A DNA stretch of 64,000 nt, taken from NCBI GenBank assembly GCA_002898275.1, contig BEIQ01000002.1, positions 310,001 to 374,000 of the forward strand, written 5' to 3'. The notes beneath the pieces are model-generated. The model made no database searches and was not told where the DNA came from. It saw only the letters and a list, made by a program, of their open reading frames with translations. The first letter of the stretch is position 1, and every line of letters begins with the position of its first letter. Origin of the DNA: a bacterium HR40. Lineage in GTDB: Bacteria > Pseudomonadota > Alphaproteobacteria > Geminicoccales > Geminicoccaceae. This document shows, piece after piece, positions 52,066 through 61,688 of this stretch. Both the position numbers and the translations under genes were made by a program.

Positions 52066-52661
52066 CCGTTCATCGGTTGCGGACGACCGGCCGCACGGCC
52101 GTCGAAGAACTCCCGGATACCCAGCACGCAGCCGGGCACGAGGTCGGGTGCCTGCTCCATCATGCCGGCCACCTCGTCCACGTCGAGCTCGAGCTCCTCC
52201 GCGAGCTCCCCGTCGCTCGCCACCACGAGAATCGGCAGCAGGAGCAGAAACCCCTCCTCGTCTTCCAACAACGGCAACCAAGTCTCGCGCGCTGCCTCCA
52301 TGCCCGCGACGAACCCGGAACACCAGGCGCCGACCAGGACTTCGCCGTCCTCGGCCTCGTAGAAGATGGGTGCCCAATTGTCCGGATCCTGGGCGACTTG
52401 CTCGGCGATCTCGGCGAGCCTCTGACGCACGACCCCCTCGAGCCGCTCTCGCTGCGCCGCATCCCGGAAGTGGGGTCGTGGCCCGAAGACGAGCGGCCAC
52501 ATGGCCTCCTCGGAGAGCCGCGCCGGCCCCACCGCGAGCGCGGTGAGAAAGCCATCGAGCTGCGAGATGTCGAGGGCTTCCTCGCCCGCCTCGTCGGACT
52601 CGAGGAACTCGACGAGGTGCGCCAGCTCCTCGTCCGGAATGCGCGACTGCGCGTCGCTCAT
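52062..52661 (-). CDS. UPF0149 (YecA/YgfB) family protein
   Basis: 199 residues, acidic. The family blocks are EALDISQLDGFLTALAVGPA, PLVFGPRPHFRDAAQRERLE and WCSGFVAGMEAARETWLPLL. Members such as YgfB are small cytoplasmic helical proteins; some carry a C-terminal SEC-C zinc motif, which is lacking here. Precise role unknown. The gene is preceded by an 82-bp spacer from the large fusion gene reading the same way. Confidence 0.85.
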   Translation of the reverse strand: MSDAQSRIPDEELAHLVEFLESDEAGEEALDISQLDGFLTALAVGPARLSEEAMWPLVFGPRPHFRDAAQRERLEGVVRQRLAEIAEQVAQDPDNWAPIFYEAEDGEVLVGAWCSGFVAGMEAARETWLPLLEDEEGFLLLLPILVVASDGELAEELELDVDEVAGMMEQAPDLVPGCVLGIREFFDGRAAGRPQPMNG

Positions 52662-52743
52662 CGTTCGTCTCCGCAGCCCATCGAAAACAGTGTGGCATCA
52701 CTGGGCCCGCCTGTGAAGCACCGGTGCGAGATGGGTGCGGCAC

Positions 52744-55566
52744 TCAGTCCCAGATCACCACCTCGTCCTCGCGATCGGGCTCGCGTACGGCCTCGAGGAT
52801 CGCTTGTCGCACCCGGTCGCGCAGCCGTCGCGCCGCCGCGAAATCGCGTCCCTCCGGCCATACCAGATCGAGGATCTCGACCTCGATGGTGTGGCGGAAC
52901 GGGAACCACTGGCCCGCGCGCAACACCGAGCGAGTCCCGCGGATGGCCACCGGCACGACGGCCAGCCCGAGGTCGCAGGCGAGGCGGAAGGCGCCGAGAT
53001 GGAAGCGCAGGAGTCCCGGCTGGCGGGTGAACGTCCCCTCGGGAAAGACGAGCGGCAGGCGTCCCGACCCGATGACGCGGCGTACGGCGTCGGGATCGAT
53101 CGTCTCCTCGCCCCGCTGCCAGCGGGTCACGAAGAGGGTCCCGATGCGGCGCAAGAACGGCCCGGCTAGCGGATGGCGACCGAGCTCGGCCTTGGCGACG
53201 AAGGCGAGAGCGACATCCAGCGCGGCGACGCACACGACACCATCGAGATAGCTCGCGTGGTTGGCGACGACGACGAACGGCGGCGGCGGCAGTCTTTCCG
53301 TTCCCGAAAGCCGCGGTGGCACGCCGGCCGAGCGCAGTGCGATACGGGCGAGCGCCCGCAGGATGCGGCGAAGCCGAGGCCCGTCGGGCAGCAGCATCGC
53401 GCAAAGCCAGGCAGGCACGGCCATGAGCCCGATCGCCGTCCAGAACCGTAGCGCGAAGCCGAAAGCGGCGACCCCGCGGGCGAGTCGCCGCCCTCGTTCG
53501 ACCAGCGCGAGCGCCAAAAGACCGAGCAGCTGCCGCCCGAATCCCGCTCGCCCGCGGCCGAGCTCGCCCGCCTCGAAGAGCTCCCGTGCCAGGCTGCGGC
53601 GCAGCTTGCCGGAAGAGGTCTTGGGCAACGTGCGGGGCGGCAGGAGGACGATCTCGTCCGCAGGTTCGCCGAGCGCTTCGACCACCCGGCTCGCCACCGC
53701 CTCCACGAGAGCGGACCTTCGCATCGGGTCGCGCTCCCGCGTCTCCACCAGCACCACCAGGCGCTCCCCAGCCTCTCCCTCGCCCGCTACCGCGATCGCC
53801 GCCACGCCGCCACGCCGCACGCCGGCGACCTCCTCGACCGCCGCCTCCACGTCCTGCGGATGGATGTTGCGCCCGCTGCGGATGATGAGGTCCTTGAGGC
53901 GCCCGCCCACGAACAGCTCGCCCTCGGCAAGCCAGCCGAGATCCCCCGTCTCGAGCCAACCGTCGGCGAAGAGCGCGCGCGTCGCCGCTTCGTTGCGGAA
54001 ATAGCCCCTGGTCGCCGATGGACCGCGGAACTGGATTCGCCCTTGTCGCCGTTCCGGCAATTCCCGCCCGGCCGCATCGACGATGCGGATCTCGTGGCCG
54101 GGAAGCGGCACGCCGCAACCCACGCACTCGATCGCCGGTTCGCCCGGAAGCGGGGGGCGCACTTCACCGCGCTCGCGCAGCGGTCGCACGGCCACCGCCT
54201 CGATCCGTGGGGGTCGGTCGAGGGGCGGGAAAGCGAGGCCGACGCTGTTCTCGGCGAGCCCGTAGACCGGTTTGAGGGCCTCGGGCCGCAGCCCACAGCG
54301 GCCGAAGCGCTCGAGGAAACGGCGCAGGGTGGAAGCGCGCACCGGTTCGGCACCGTTCGCGAACACCCGCACCGAGGACAGGTCGAGCGCGTCGACGAGG
54401 CTGTCGGGAACTCGGCGCAGGCAGAGCTCGTAGGCGAAGTTGGGAGCTGCGGTGACGGTCGCCCGCGCCTCGTGAATCGCCCGCAACCAGTCGCCCGGAC
54501 GGGCGAGGAAATGCTGCGGCGTCAGCAACACGAGGGTCGCCGCGTGCCAAAGCGAGCCGAGCCAGGCGCCGATCAGCCCCATATCGTGGTAGAGAGGGAG
54601 CCAGCTCACGCAGATGTCGGCGGAAGAGGCGCCCAGCGCGTTTCCCATGGCCCGGATGTTGGCGACGAGATTGCTGTGGGCGAGCACCACCCCCTTGGGA
54701 TCGCCAGTGCTTCCCGAGGTGTATTGGATGAGGGCGATATCGTCGGCACGCGCGCTCACCTCCGGCACCGCCGCATCGGCGCCGAAGTGCGGATCGACGA
54801 CCGCGGTGCGCAAGCCTGGCACGATCCCGTGCAGCAGGGTCGCGGCACCCGCGAGAGCCGGGGTGACCAACAGGAGCTTCGGCTCGGCGTTGTCGACGAT
54901 GCGCTTCTGGCGCAGCAGGTGCTCGGCGAGCTGCTCCCTGCGCACCGGCGGGTAGATGGGAACCACCACCGCACCTGCCCGCAAAACGCCCATGAAGGCG
55001 GCGAGGAATTCGGGCGAAGTCGGCATCATCAGCACCACCCGCTCGCCGGGCTCGACACCGAGGGCGCGAATACCGGCGGCGATACGGTGAGCCTGTGCCG
55101 CAAGCGCGGCAAAGGTGAGGGCGGTGTAGGGAGCGTTCTCGCGGACCAAATAGACATGCACCCGCTCGGGCTGCCGCGAGGCATGCCACTGCAGCACATC
55201 GACGAGGGTGGCGCAGCCCGTGGGCAGCGCCTGTTCACCGAGGGCCGGCTGCGGCAGCAGGGCGAGCGGGGAAAGGGGAGTGCCGCGCGCCGCGAGCACC
55301 GCGGCGACCAGGTCTCGCACCGTCGCCACCTGCTCGAGGACCTCGCCCGCGAGCGCCACGCCCAGACGCTGCTCGAGGCGCAGGGCGAGCTCGGCGCGTC
55401 CGAGGCTGTCGATGCCGAGATCGCGGTCGAGCCGGCTGTCTGGCTGCACCGAGAGGCGCGACGCGACGGCGGGCCTGAGCTCGGCAGCGAGCTCGCGGAC
55501 GATGGCGGCGACCGCGCGGGCGATCTCGGCTTGCCTGCCGACCTCCCGCCGCGCTTCCTCGCTCAT
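52744..55566 (-). CDS. ACP-acyl-AMP ligase-acyltransferase fusion
   Basis: 940 residues in three parts. Residues about 15-95 are an acyl-carrier domain with DLGIDSLGRAELALRLE (Ser54 for phosphopantetheine). Residues about 115-680 are a fatty acyl-AMP ligase: LIQYTSGSTGDPKGVVLAHS (282-292 core), YGLAENSVGLAFPP, GWLETGDLGWLAEGELFVGG and the catalytic LPKTSSGKLRRSL. A membrane-associated stretch follows (FALRFWTAIGLMAVPAWLCA). Residues about 760-930 are a PlsC acyltransferase with NHASYLDG (H770, D775) and FPEGTFTRQP near 841. The chain could activate a fatty acid, load it on its own carrier and pass it to a lyso-lipid or other acceptor (inference). It is preceded by the RND genes in the same direction; the gene start is 24 bp after the RND stop. 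Confidence 0.88.
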   Translation of the reverse strand: MSEEARREVGRQAEIARAVAAIVRELAAELRPAVASRLSVQPDSRLDRDLGIDSLGRAELALRLEQRLGVALAGEVLEQVATVRDLVAAVLAARGTPLSPLALLPQPALGEQALPTGCATLVDVLQWHASRQPERVHVYLVRENAPYTALTFAALAAQAHRIAAGIRALGVEPGERVVLMMPTSPEFLAAFMGVLRAGAVVVPIYPPVRREQLAEHLLRQKRIVDNAEPKLLLVTPALAGAATLLHGIVPGLRTAVVDPHFGADAAVPEVSARADDIALIQYTSGSTGDPKGVVLAHSNLVANIRAMGNALGASSADICVSWLPLYHDMGLIGAWLGSLWHAATLVLLTPQHFLARPGDWLRAIHEARATVTAAPNFAYELCLRRVPDSLVDALDLSSVRVFANGAEPVRASTLRRFLERFGRCGLRPEALKPVYGLAENSVGLAFPPLDRPPRIEAVAVRPLRERGEVRPPLPGEPAIECVGCGVPLPGHEIRIVDAAGRELPERRQGRIQFRGPSATRGYFRNEAATRALFADGWLETGDLGWLAEGELFVGGRLKDLIIRSGRNIHPQDVEAAVEEVAGVRRGGVAAIAVAGEGEAGERLVVLVETRERDPMRRSALVEAVASRVVEALGEPADEIVLLPPRTLPKTSSGKLRRSLARELFEAGELGRGRAGFGRQLLGLLALALVERGRRLARGVAAFGFALRFWTAIGLMAVPAWLCAMLLPDGPRLRRILRALARIALRSAGVPPRLSGTERLPPPPFVVVANHASYLDGVVCVAALDVALAFVAKAELGRHPLAGPFLRRIGTLFVTRWQRGEETIDPDAVRRVIGSGRLPLVFPEGTFTRQPGLLRFHLGAFRLACDLGLAVVPVAIRGTRSVLRAGQWFPFRHTIEVEILDLVWPEGRDFAAARRLRDRVRQAILEAVREPDREDEVVIWD

Positions 55567-55590
55567 GCCCCGCCCCCTCGCCCGGCCCCC

Positions 55591-58500
55591 TCAGGCCGCG
55601 GGCTCGAGGGCCCGAAGATCGGCCCGAGCGGCGCGGCGACGGCGAACATCCGTCTGGATGGCGACGAGCGCCGGAACGATCAGCAGCACGAGCACAGTGT
55701 TGACGGTGAGGCCGAAGCTCAGGGTGATGGCCATGGGGATCAAGAACTGGGCCTGGAAACTGGTCTCGAAGAGCAAGGGCAAGAGGCCACCGATGGTAGT
55801 GAGAGACGTGAGTAAGACGGCTCGCAGACGCGAGCAAGTGGCATCGACGATGGCAGCATAGGGGTCCTCGGCCGCGGGCAGCCGCTCATCGATGGTGGTC
55901 ACCAGCACGATGCTGTCGTTGACGAGGATGCCCGAAAGGCCGAGCAGGGAGATGAGGCTCAAGATGGTGAGGTCGTAGCCCAAGAGCATATGGCCCACGA
56001 CCGCGCCGACGAGGCCGAAGGGAATGACGGCCATGACCGCGAGAGGGCGGGTGAAACTGCCGAAGACCCAGGCGAGGACGATGTAGATGAGAGCGAGCGC
56101 CAGCAACGTCCCGAACCGCATGTCCGCGAGCGTTTCCGCCTGCTCCTCGGCTCGCCCGGCATAGCGCACCTCGAGGCCGAAATCCCGCGCGATCCGGGCG
56201 AGGTCGGGGGCGAGCAACGCCTGCACCTGTTCGAGGCGAATCCGGCTCTCGTCGAGCTCGGCGGTAATCGCCACCTCGCGCGCCCCGTTCTCCCGACGGA
56301 CGAGACCGAAACCACCCCGCTCGGTGATCCGCGCCACCTCGCCGAGCCGCACCTCGCTGCCGTCTCGCGCCAACAAACGGAAGTCGGCGAGATCGGTGGC
56401 ACGCAGGGATTCCGGCAGCACGCGCACCACCACTTCGACCTCGCCGTCGGTCTCGGCAAAGCGGTAGGCGACTCTGCCCTCGAGGGCATCGCGCAGCTTG
56501 CGGCCGATGATGCCAGCGTCGAAGCCACGGCTTCGCCCCTCGGGCGTGGGCTCGACCACGAGCTCGGGCGTGCCCCAGGGAAGATCGTCATGGATCTGCG
56601 ACACTCCGGGAAGCCGCTCGAGGCGCGCCTCCACCTCCCTCGCCGCGCGTTTGAGAGCTTCGACACTGTCGCCGCCGCGCAACCGGATGTCGAGCTCGCG
56701 TCCGGGTGGCCCGCCGGACCGTTCGCGGATGGCGAGCGAATCCAGCCCGGCGATGGGGGGAATGCGTCGGGTCCACGCCTCGATGAGCTCCTTTGTCCGC
56801 ACACTGCGGCGATCGGAAGGCAAGAGTTCGACCTCGAGGCCCCCGACGTGGTCGCCCTCCTGAGCGACGGAACCCGGTTCGAGCTGCGGCTCGTCGCCGA
56901 GGCGGGTCAACGCCATGACGACCAGTTCCCGACTGCCGCCGAGGTCGGTGGCGGCGGCGACGAGCGCCCGTTCGACTTCGGCAATGGCCGCTTCCGTGGC
57001 CAGGCGCGGAGTGCCGGGCATCATCCTCACCGCCACCTCGATGCGGTCGCCCTCGGGGCCCCTGAAAAAGACGAAGCCCACGCGACCGCCGGCGACGAGC
57101 CCGAGGGCGAGGACGAGTGCACCTAGGATGCAGGCCAGCGTGGTGTAGCGCCACTCGACGGCGAGCGTCACCAGTCGATGCACCGGGCCGTCGCGGAAAC
57201 GCGCGAAGGCCGCATCGAGGCGGCGGCGGATAGCGGGAAAGGGTTCGGGGCGCGAGAGGGCGCCAGTCAGATGGGCCGGCAGGACGAGCATGCACTCGAC
57301 GAAACTGGCGACCAACGCCACCGTGACCACGACCGGGATATCGCGGATCACCTGACCGATCGTTCCCCCGACCACCAAAAGCGGCAGAAAGGCGGCGATG
57401 GTGGTCAGGGTGGCGCTCGCCACCGGCGCTGCCATCCGCCGCGCTGCCATCTCGCCCGCGAGCTCGGGCGCCACGCCGCGAGCGCGCAGGCTCACCGCGT
57501 GCTCGCCCACCACGATGGCATCGTCGACCACGATGCCGACCGTAAGGATCATGGCGAACAGGCTGATCATGTTGATGCTCAGCCCGAACAGCCACATGGT
57601 GCCGAACAGAGCCGCGAGACTGGTGGGGATGCCGGCTGCGACCCAGAAGGCCGCTCGGCCGTTCAAGAAGAGGTAGAGGAGGAGCACCACGATGAGCGCC
57701 CCGGAGAGACCGTTTTCCAGCAAAAGCGCGATGCGCTCGCGCACGAGGTTGGCGAGCACGTCATAGCGCTCGATCTCGAGCTCTCGGGGCAGGGTCGCCT
57801 GGAGTTCGGCGAGAACGCGCTCGACAGTGTCGGAGATCTCGAGGGCATCAGCGCCCACCGCCCGTTGGACATGGAGCTCGACCGCACGGAAACCGTGGCG
57901 GCGCGCTTCCGGCTGGGACTCGTCGAAGCCTTCCTGCAGCTTCGCCACCTCACCGAGGGTGACCCTGCGGCCGTCGGAGGCGGTGGCGATGTCGATCTCG
58001 GAGAGCGCCTCGGGGCTGCGCGCCAGCCCCAGCGTGCGCACGCTCCGCTCGACGCCCTCCGCGACATCCCCTCCCGGCGCGTCCACCGAAGCCTGGGCAA
58101 TGCGGTCGGCGATCGCCGCGATGTCGAGCCCGAGTTGGTGGAGACGGGCGGGATCGAGCTCGACGAGCAGCCTGCGGTCGCGCACTCCGTAGAGGGTCAC
58201 CCGATCGACACCGGCAGCGAGAAGCCGGTCGCGAATGTGCTCCGCCACGGTGCGGAGGGCGCCTTCGGAGTAGGGGCCAGAGACGACGAGACGGGCGATC
58301 GTATCGTAACGGACCAGCCGGCGCACGACCGGCTTGTCGGCGTCGCGCGGCAAGGTGGCGAGGCGGGCGACCGCTTGCTCGACGTCGGCGAGCGCCTTTT
58401 GCATGTCGGTGCCCTCGACGAACTCGACGACCACGGTGCCGACGTTTTCGCGCGCGGTGGCAACGACCCGGTCAACGCCGTCGAGGAAGCGCACCTCGGG

Positions 58501-58725
58501 TTCGATGGCCTCGAGAATGGCGGTTTCGACGTCCTCCGCGGTGGCTCCGGGCCAGCCGACGGTGACCGCCACCGCATCGATGCCGAAATCCGGAAAGAAT
58601 TGGCGGTTGAGCTCGAAGAGGCCGACGGCGCCGGCGAGCAGCATGAGGAGCATGAGCAGGTTGGCGGCGGTCGGGTGCCGCGCGAACAGGGCGAGTACCC
58701 CGCGGGAAGGCAAGCGCGGGCTCAC
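55591..58725 (-). CDS. RND family efflux transporter permease
   Basis: 1044 residues. Twelve membrane spans and two large periplasmic loops of the AcrB/MMPL-HAE1 type. Landmarks are ARHPTAANLLMLLMLLAGAV at the start, VTVGWPGATAEDVETAILEA, MILTVGIVVDDAIVVGEHAV (proton-relay Asp pair) and SLISLLGLSGILVNDSIVLV in the second half. It is a proton-driven exporter; the sequence resembles the hydrophobe/amphiphile and metal-independent branch, and the substrate is unknown. GTG at 58725 overlaps the adaptor stop as GTGA. No outer-membrane TolC-type gene is adjacent. It lies 24 bp ahead of the lipid-enzyme fusion, so an amphiphile product is conceivable. Confidence 0.93.
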   Translation of the reverse strand: MSPRLPSRGVLALFARHPTAANLLMLLMLLAGAVGLFELNRQFFPDFGIDAVAVTVGWPGATAEDVETAILEAIEPEVRFLDGVDRVVATARENVGTVVVEFVEGTDMQKALADVEQAVARLATLPRDADKPVVRRLVRYDTIARLVVSGPYSEGALRTVAEHIRDRLLAAGVDRVTLYGVRDRRLLVELDPARLHQLGLDIAAIADRIAQASVDAPGGDVAEGVERSVRTLGLARSPEALSEIDIATASDGRRVTLGEVAKLQEGFDESQPEARRHGFRAVELHVQRAVGADALEISDTVERVLAELQATLPRELEIERYDVLANLVRERIALLLENGLSGALIVVLLLYLFLNGRAAFWVAAGIPTSLAALFGTMWLFGLSINMISLFAMILTVGIVVDDAIVVGEHAVSLRARGVAPELAGEMAARRMAAPVASATLTTIAAFLPLLVVGGTIGQVIRDIPVVVTVALVASFVECMLVLPAHLTGALSRPEPFPAIRRRLDAAFARFRDGPVHRLVTLAVEWRYTTLACILGALVLALGLVAGGRVGFVFFRGPEGDRIEVAVRMMPGTPRLATEAAIAEVERALVAAATDLGGSRELVVMALTRLGDEPQLEPGSVAQEGDHVGGLEVELLPSDRRSVRTKELIEAWTRRIPPIAGLDSLAIRERSGGPPGRELDIRLRGGDSVEALKRAAREVEARLERLPGVSQIHDDLPWGTPELVVEPTPEGRSRGFDAGIIGRKLRDALEGRVAYRFAETDGEVEVVVRVLPESLRATDLADFRLLARDGSEVRLGEVARITERGGFGLVRRENGAREVAITAELDESRIRLEQVQALLAPDLARIARDFGLEVRYAGRAEEQAETLADMRFGTLLALALIYIVLAWVFGSFTRPLAVMAVIPFGLVGAVVGHMLLGYDLTILSLISLLGLSGILVNDSIVLVTTIDERLPAAEDPYAAIVDATCSRLRAVLLTSLTTIGGLLPLLFETSFQAQFLIPMAITLSFGLTVNTVLVLLIVPALVAIQTDVRRRRAARADLRALEPAA

Positions 58726-60014
58726 GGCACGATCCGCACCGCGAGGCCAGGACCGGCCTCGGCGAGACGGGTGGCGAGCACCTGCTCGCCCTCGCGCAAA
58801 CCGGAGCGAACGGCCACGAGGCCCTGAGCTCGGGCGACCGTCTCCACGGTGCGCGGCACGAGCCGCTCGTTGTCGACCACATAGACGGTATCGGCGTCGT
58901 AAAGCGCCGCGCGCGGCAGCACGAAGACGTCCGGATAGGCGACATCGGCGATGCGCACCTCCAAGAAGGCGTCGGGACGAAGCGGCATGCCGCCGGTATC
59001 GCCTGTCAGAGAGGCGAAAACACCGATGCCCGCGGCCGCCCGTTCGGCCTTCTGGTCGATGCGGCTCACCCGGCCGCGGAGCTCGTAGATCGCCTCGCCC
59101 AGACGGAGCTCGGCCACCACCTCGCGGCCCAGCAGTCCATCGCGCCACAGCCGCCCGAACTCGGCATCGCTCAAGGAGAAAGCGATCTCGAGCGAGGAGC
59201 GGTCGTAGAGCCGGGCGACCGGTTCGCCGGCGCGCAGCTCGCGGCCCACGGCGACCTCCACCGAGGCGACGATGGCATCGAAGGGAGCGCGGAGCTCGGT
59301 GTCCGCGAGCTCGCGCTGCGCCCATTCGATCTGCGCCCGGAGGCCGTCGATGGCCGCCCGCTGCTGATCGATGCGGCGGAGCAACACATCGCGCCGGCGG
59401 AGGGCGTCGATCGCTGCCTCTCGCCGCTGCAGGACGGCGGATTCCGCTTCTTCCAGCGTGCGCGGCGAGGCCACCCGCCGTGCCACCAGCTGCCGCTGGC
59501 GTTCCCGCTCGCGTTCGGCCAGCGCGAGCCGATCGGCAGCGACAGCGGCCGAGCGCTCGGCCGCCTCGCGCTCGATGTCGAGTTCCGCGAGCAGGGCCTC
59601 GGCCCGCGCCCGTTCGGCCTCGAGCTGGGCGAGCCTGGTGCGGTAGAACAGAGGATCGAGGCGCAACAGGAGTTCGCCGCCTGCCACCTCGCCGCCCCGC
59701 ACCAGCTTGGGCGAGACTTCCATCACTCGTCCGGCTACCGAGACCGTGAGCGATGCCTCGCGTGCGGCGACCAATCGGCCGAAATGCCGGATGTCGGGAC
59801 GAAAGGTGGTGCGCCGTGCCACCACCGTGCGCACGGCATAGCGCTTCTCTTCGATCGCCACCGCTTCCGGCTGCGGACGGGTCGCCACGAGCAGCGCGGC
59901 CCCAGCGATCGCCAGGGCGAGGATGGCGATGGGCAGCGCGCTCCGCAGCAGCCGGAGAGGGTCCGTGCGACGCACCGACGACTCCCGATCGACGGCCCGG
60001 TCCCAAGGCCGCAC
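58722..60014 (-). CDS. RND efflux periplasmic adaptor (membrane fusion protein)
   Basis: 430 residues. One N-terminal membrane anchor (LPIAILALAIAGAALLVATR, about 27-46). The lipoyl/barrel-sandwich domain (REASLTVSVAGRVMEVSPKL, then LRAPFDAIVASVEVAVGREL) flanks a long helical hairpin (about 130-255) rich in Arg/Glu (RLALAERERERQRQLVARRV). A beta-barrel and membrane-proximal domain follow (VFVLPRAALYDADTVYVVDN). It connects the RND permease to an outer-membrane channel. It starts with GTG at 60014; the 65-bp upstream spacer separates it from the ChaN-like gene. Confidence 0.93.
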   Translation of the reverse strand: MRPWDRAVDRESSVRRTDPLRLLRSALPIAILALAIAGAALLVATRPQPEAVAIEEKRYAVRTVVARRTTFRPDIRHFGRLVAAREASLTVSVAGRVMEVSPKLVRGGEVAGGELLLRLDPLFYRTRLAQLEAERARAEALLAELDIEREAAERSAAVAADRLALAERERERQRQLVARRVASPRTLEEAESAVLQRREAAIDALRRRDVLLRRIDQQRAAIDGLRAQIEWAQRELADTELRAPFDAIVASVEVAVGRELRAGEPVARLYDRSSLEIAFSLSDAEFGRLWRDGLLGREVVAELRLGEAIYELRGRVSRIDQKAERAAAGIGVFASLTGDTGGMPLRPDAFLEVRIADVAYPDVFVLPRAALYDADTVYVVDNERLVPRTVETVARAQGLVAVRSGLREGEQVLATRLAEAGPGLAVRIVP

Positions 60015-60079
60015 GAGCGATCAGATAAACCGGTATCGGGCCGTGCAAAGGCGAGCCGACCGTCGCAGGCGGTCCATCC

Positions 60080-61060
60080 TCAGGTGTCGCGTTCGACGGG
60101 TGCGAGGCTCGCGCACGGATCGTGGCCAGCGGGATGGGCGCGTGGCGTGAACCACAGCCAGTCGAAGGGCGCTGCGGCGCGCGCCTCGGGAGGAAGGCTC
60201 CCCACCTCGATCAGGCCCACCGCCCGCAGCCGGCGGTCCGGAGCGAGGCGCCGCAGGTAAAGCGGAACGCCGCGGTCGAGGCGCGCGTGACCGCGGCCGG
60301 TGACGAGCACCCCGAGGCCGTTGCCGGTGGTGCGGGCGAGCCGATCGGCCATGAAGGCATCGCGCGCTCGCTGTACCGCCACCATGCGCGGCACGAAGTC
60401 GCGGGCGAGACGTCCGCAGTGGGCGACATAGAGCTCCTCCTCGAGCGCGCGCAACAACGGCTCCGGCATGGGCTCGCCGAGCCCGGTTCGCTCGCGCAAG
60501 CTCGCTGGCAGCACCGACACACCGTGGACCGACACCTCGCGCGCTCGAGGCGAGGGTAGACCAGCGGCGACGATCGTCGCGCCCGCGGCGAGCGCCGCTC
60601 GGAAGACCGGTTCGTAGAGCTCGAAGGGCGGCCAGCCGCTGTCTTTCCAACGGACCGCCTCGGCGAGGGCGGCGGCATTCCCCGGATCGCGCGCGAGCTG
60701 GGCAGAGACCGCGTCTTGCCAGTCCGCCTCGATCATCTCGAAAGCGACGACCAGCCGGCGGCCGCTCTTCCGCGCCAAACCCTCGAGGATTCGCGCCTGC
60801 AGGCGATGATGGTCGCGGTTGTCGTGGGTCTCGCCGAGCAGCAGGAAATCGGCCCGCGCGAGATCGGCCAGGAGTTCCTCTTCGCTCGCGGCACGATGTT
60901 CGGCGACGTTCCAGACGAGCCCGGCTTCGGGATCGGTCGCGCCGTAGGGATGGACCCAGCGGTCGGCTCCCGCCCGACCGGACGCACAAGAGGCGAGGAC
61001 GAGCACCATCGCTGCGGCCAGCACCAACCACGGTATACGCCATAGCGCGCAAGCGAACAT
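60080..61060 (-). CDS. ChaN family lipoprotein
   Basis: 326 residues. Lipoprotein signal IPWLVLAAAMVLVLASC with the lipidated Cys at 25. The ChaN signature is FLLLGETHDNRDHHRLQARI at about 72-91. Then come RRLVVAFEMIEADWQDAVSA, AALAAGATIVAAGLPSPRA and VLVTGRGHARLDRGVPLYLR. ChaN proteins dimerise around hemes and are linked to iron/heme uptake or storage at the membrane; heme ligation was not verified here. It is alone in its orientation run before the RND pair. Confidence 0.88.
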   Translation of the reverse strand: MFACALWRIPWLVLAAAMVLVLASCASGRAGADRWVHPYGATDPEAGLVWNVAEHRAASEEELLADLARADFLLLGETHDNRDHHRLQARILEGLARKSGRRLVVAFEMIEADWQDAVSAQLARDPGNAAALAEAVRWKDSGWPPFELYEPVFRAALAAGATIVAAGLPSPRAREVSVHGVSVLPASLRERTGLGEPMPEPLLRALEEELYVAHCGRLARDFVPRMVAVQRARDAFMADRLARTTGNGLGVLVTGRGHARLDRGVPLYLRRLAPDRRLRAVGLIEVGSLPPEARAAAPFDWLWFTPRAHPAGHDPCASLAPVERDT

Positions 61061-61211
61061 GCTGCGGCCCGCCTCCCTCTCCGCCTCGAGCCATCCCGGA
61101 GCGCAATGGCGCGTCCTGCACCCGCTGGCAACCCGATGCGCGAGCGAGAGACGATGGCTCAGCGCCGCGGCCCTTCGCTCCCGCTGCACCGGACGGTCGC
61201 GCCCGCTCGTC

Positions 61212-61679
61212 TCAGCCTGCCGGTTCCGGGTTCGCCTCCGGCCACGCCAGCCGCACCCGCTCGTTGCCGAACCGGCATTGCCAACCGACCAGGCACCAAG
61301 CGTAGGCGACATCCGCCTCGACCGTCGCCCCTGGCACCGCCTCGACCGGCAACAGGATTCGGGGCGGTTCGGGGAAATAGAGCTGGCCGGGCACGACCGC
61401 CCGCACCTCCGCCCCCTCGGGCCAGCGCACCGCCTCGCTCGCCAGCCCCGTCACAGTGATTCCCGGATCGGCCACCAGCCGGGCGTCCCCTTCCCCGACG
61501 AACTCGAGGCGGAGAACGCCGCCCGCGGGCGTGACCTCCAGGCGCGCCACCACCCGCACCTGCCCTTCCTTTGGCGGAACCGCAAAACCGAGGCCGGAGA
61601 GGAGCTCGCCCACCTCTTGCGCCCGCGCCCCCGAGAAAACCGCGAGGGGAATCGCGAGCGCGACGAGCACGGCACGCAC
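61212..61679 (-). CDS. Exported protein resembling the periplasmic domain of DsbD
   Basis: 155 residues with a signal peptide (RAVLVALAIPLAVFSGARA, cleaved near residue 20). The mature part is mostly beta strands: VRVVARLEVTPAGGVLRLEF, VVPGQLYFPEPPRILLPVEA, and a terminal ADVAYAWCLVGWQCRFGN with two cysteines six residues apart. Layout and the Cys pair recall the N-terminal domain of DsbD, but no membrane domain or thioredoxin partner is encoded beside it, so the resemblance is only suggestive. It is 9 bp after the transaldolase family gene. Confidence 0.6.
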   Translation of the reverse strand: MRAVLVALAIPLAVFSGARAQEVGELLSGLGFAVPPKEGQVRVVARLEVTPAGGVLRLEFVGEGDARLVADPGITVTGLASEAVRWPEGAEVRAVVPGQLYFPEPPRILLPVEAVPGATVEADVAYAWCLVGWQCRFGNERVRLAWPEANPEPAG

Positions 61680-61688
61680 GGTCTGCCC

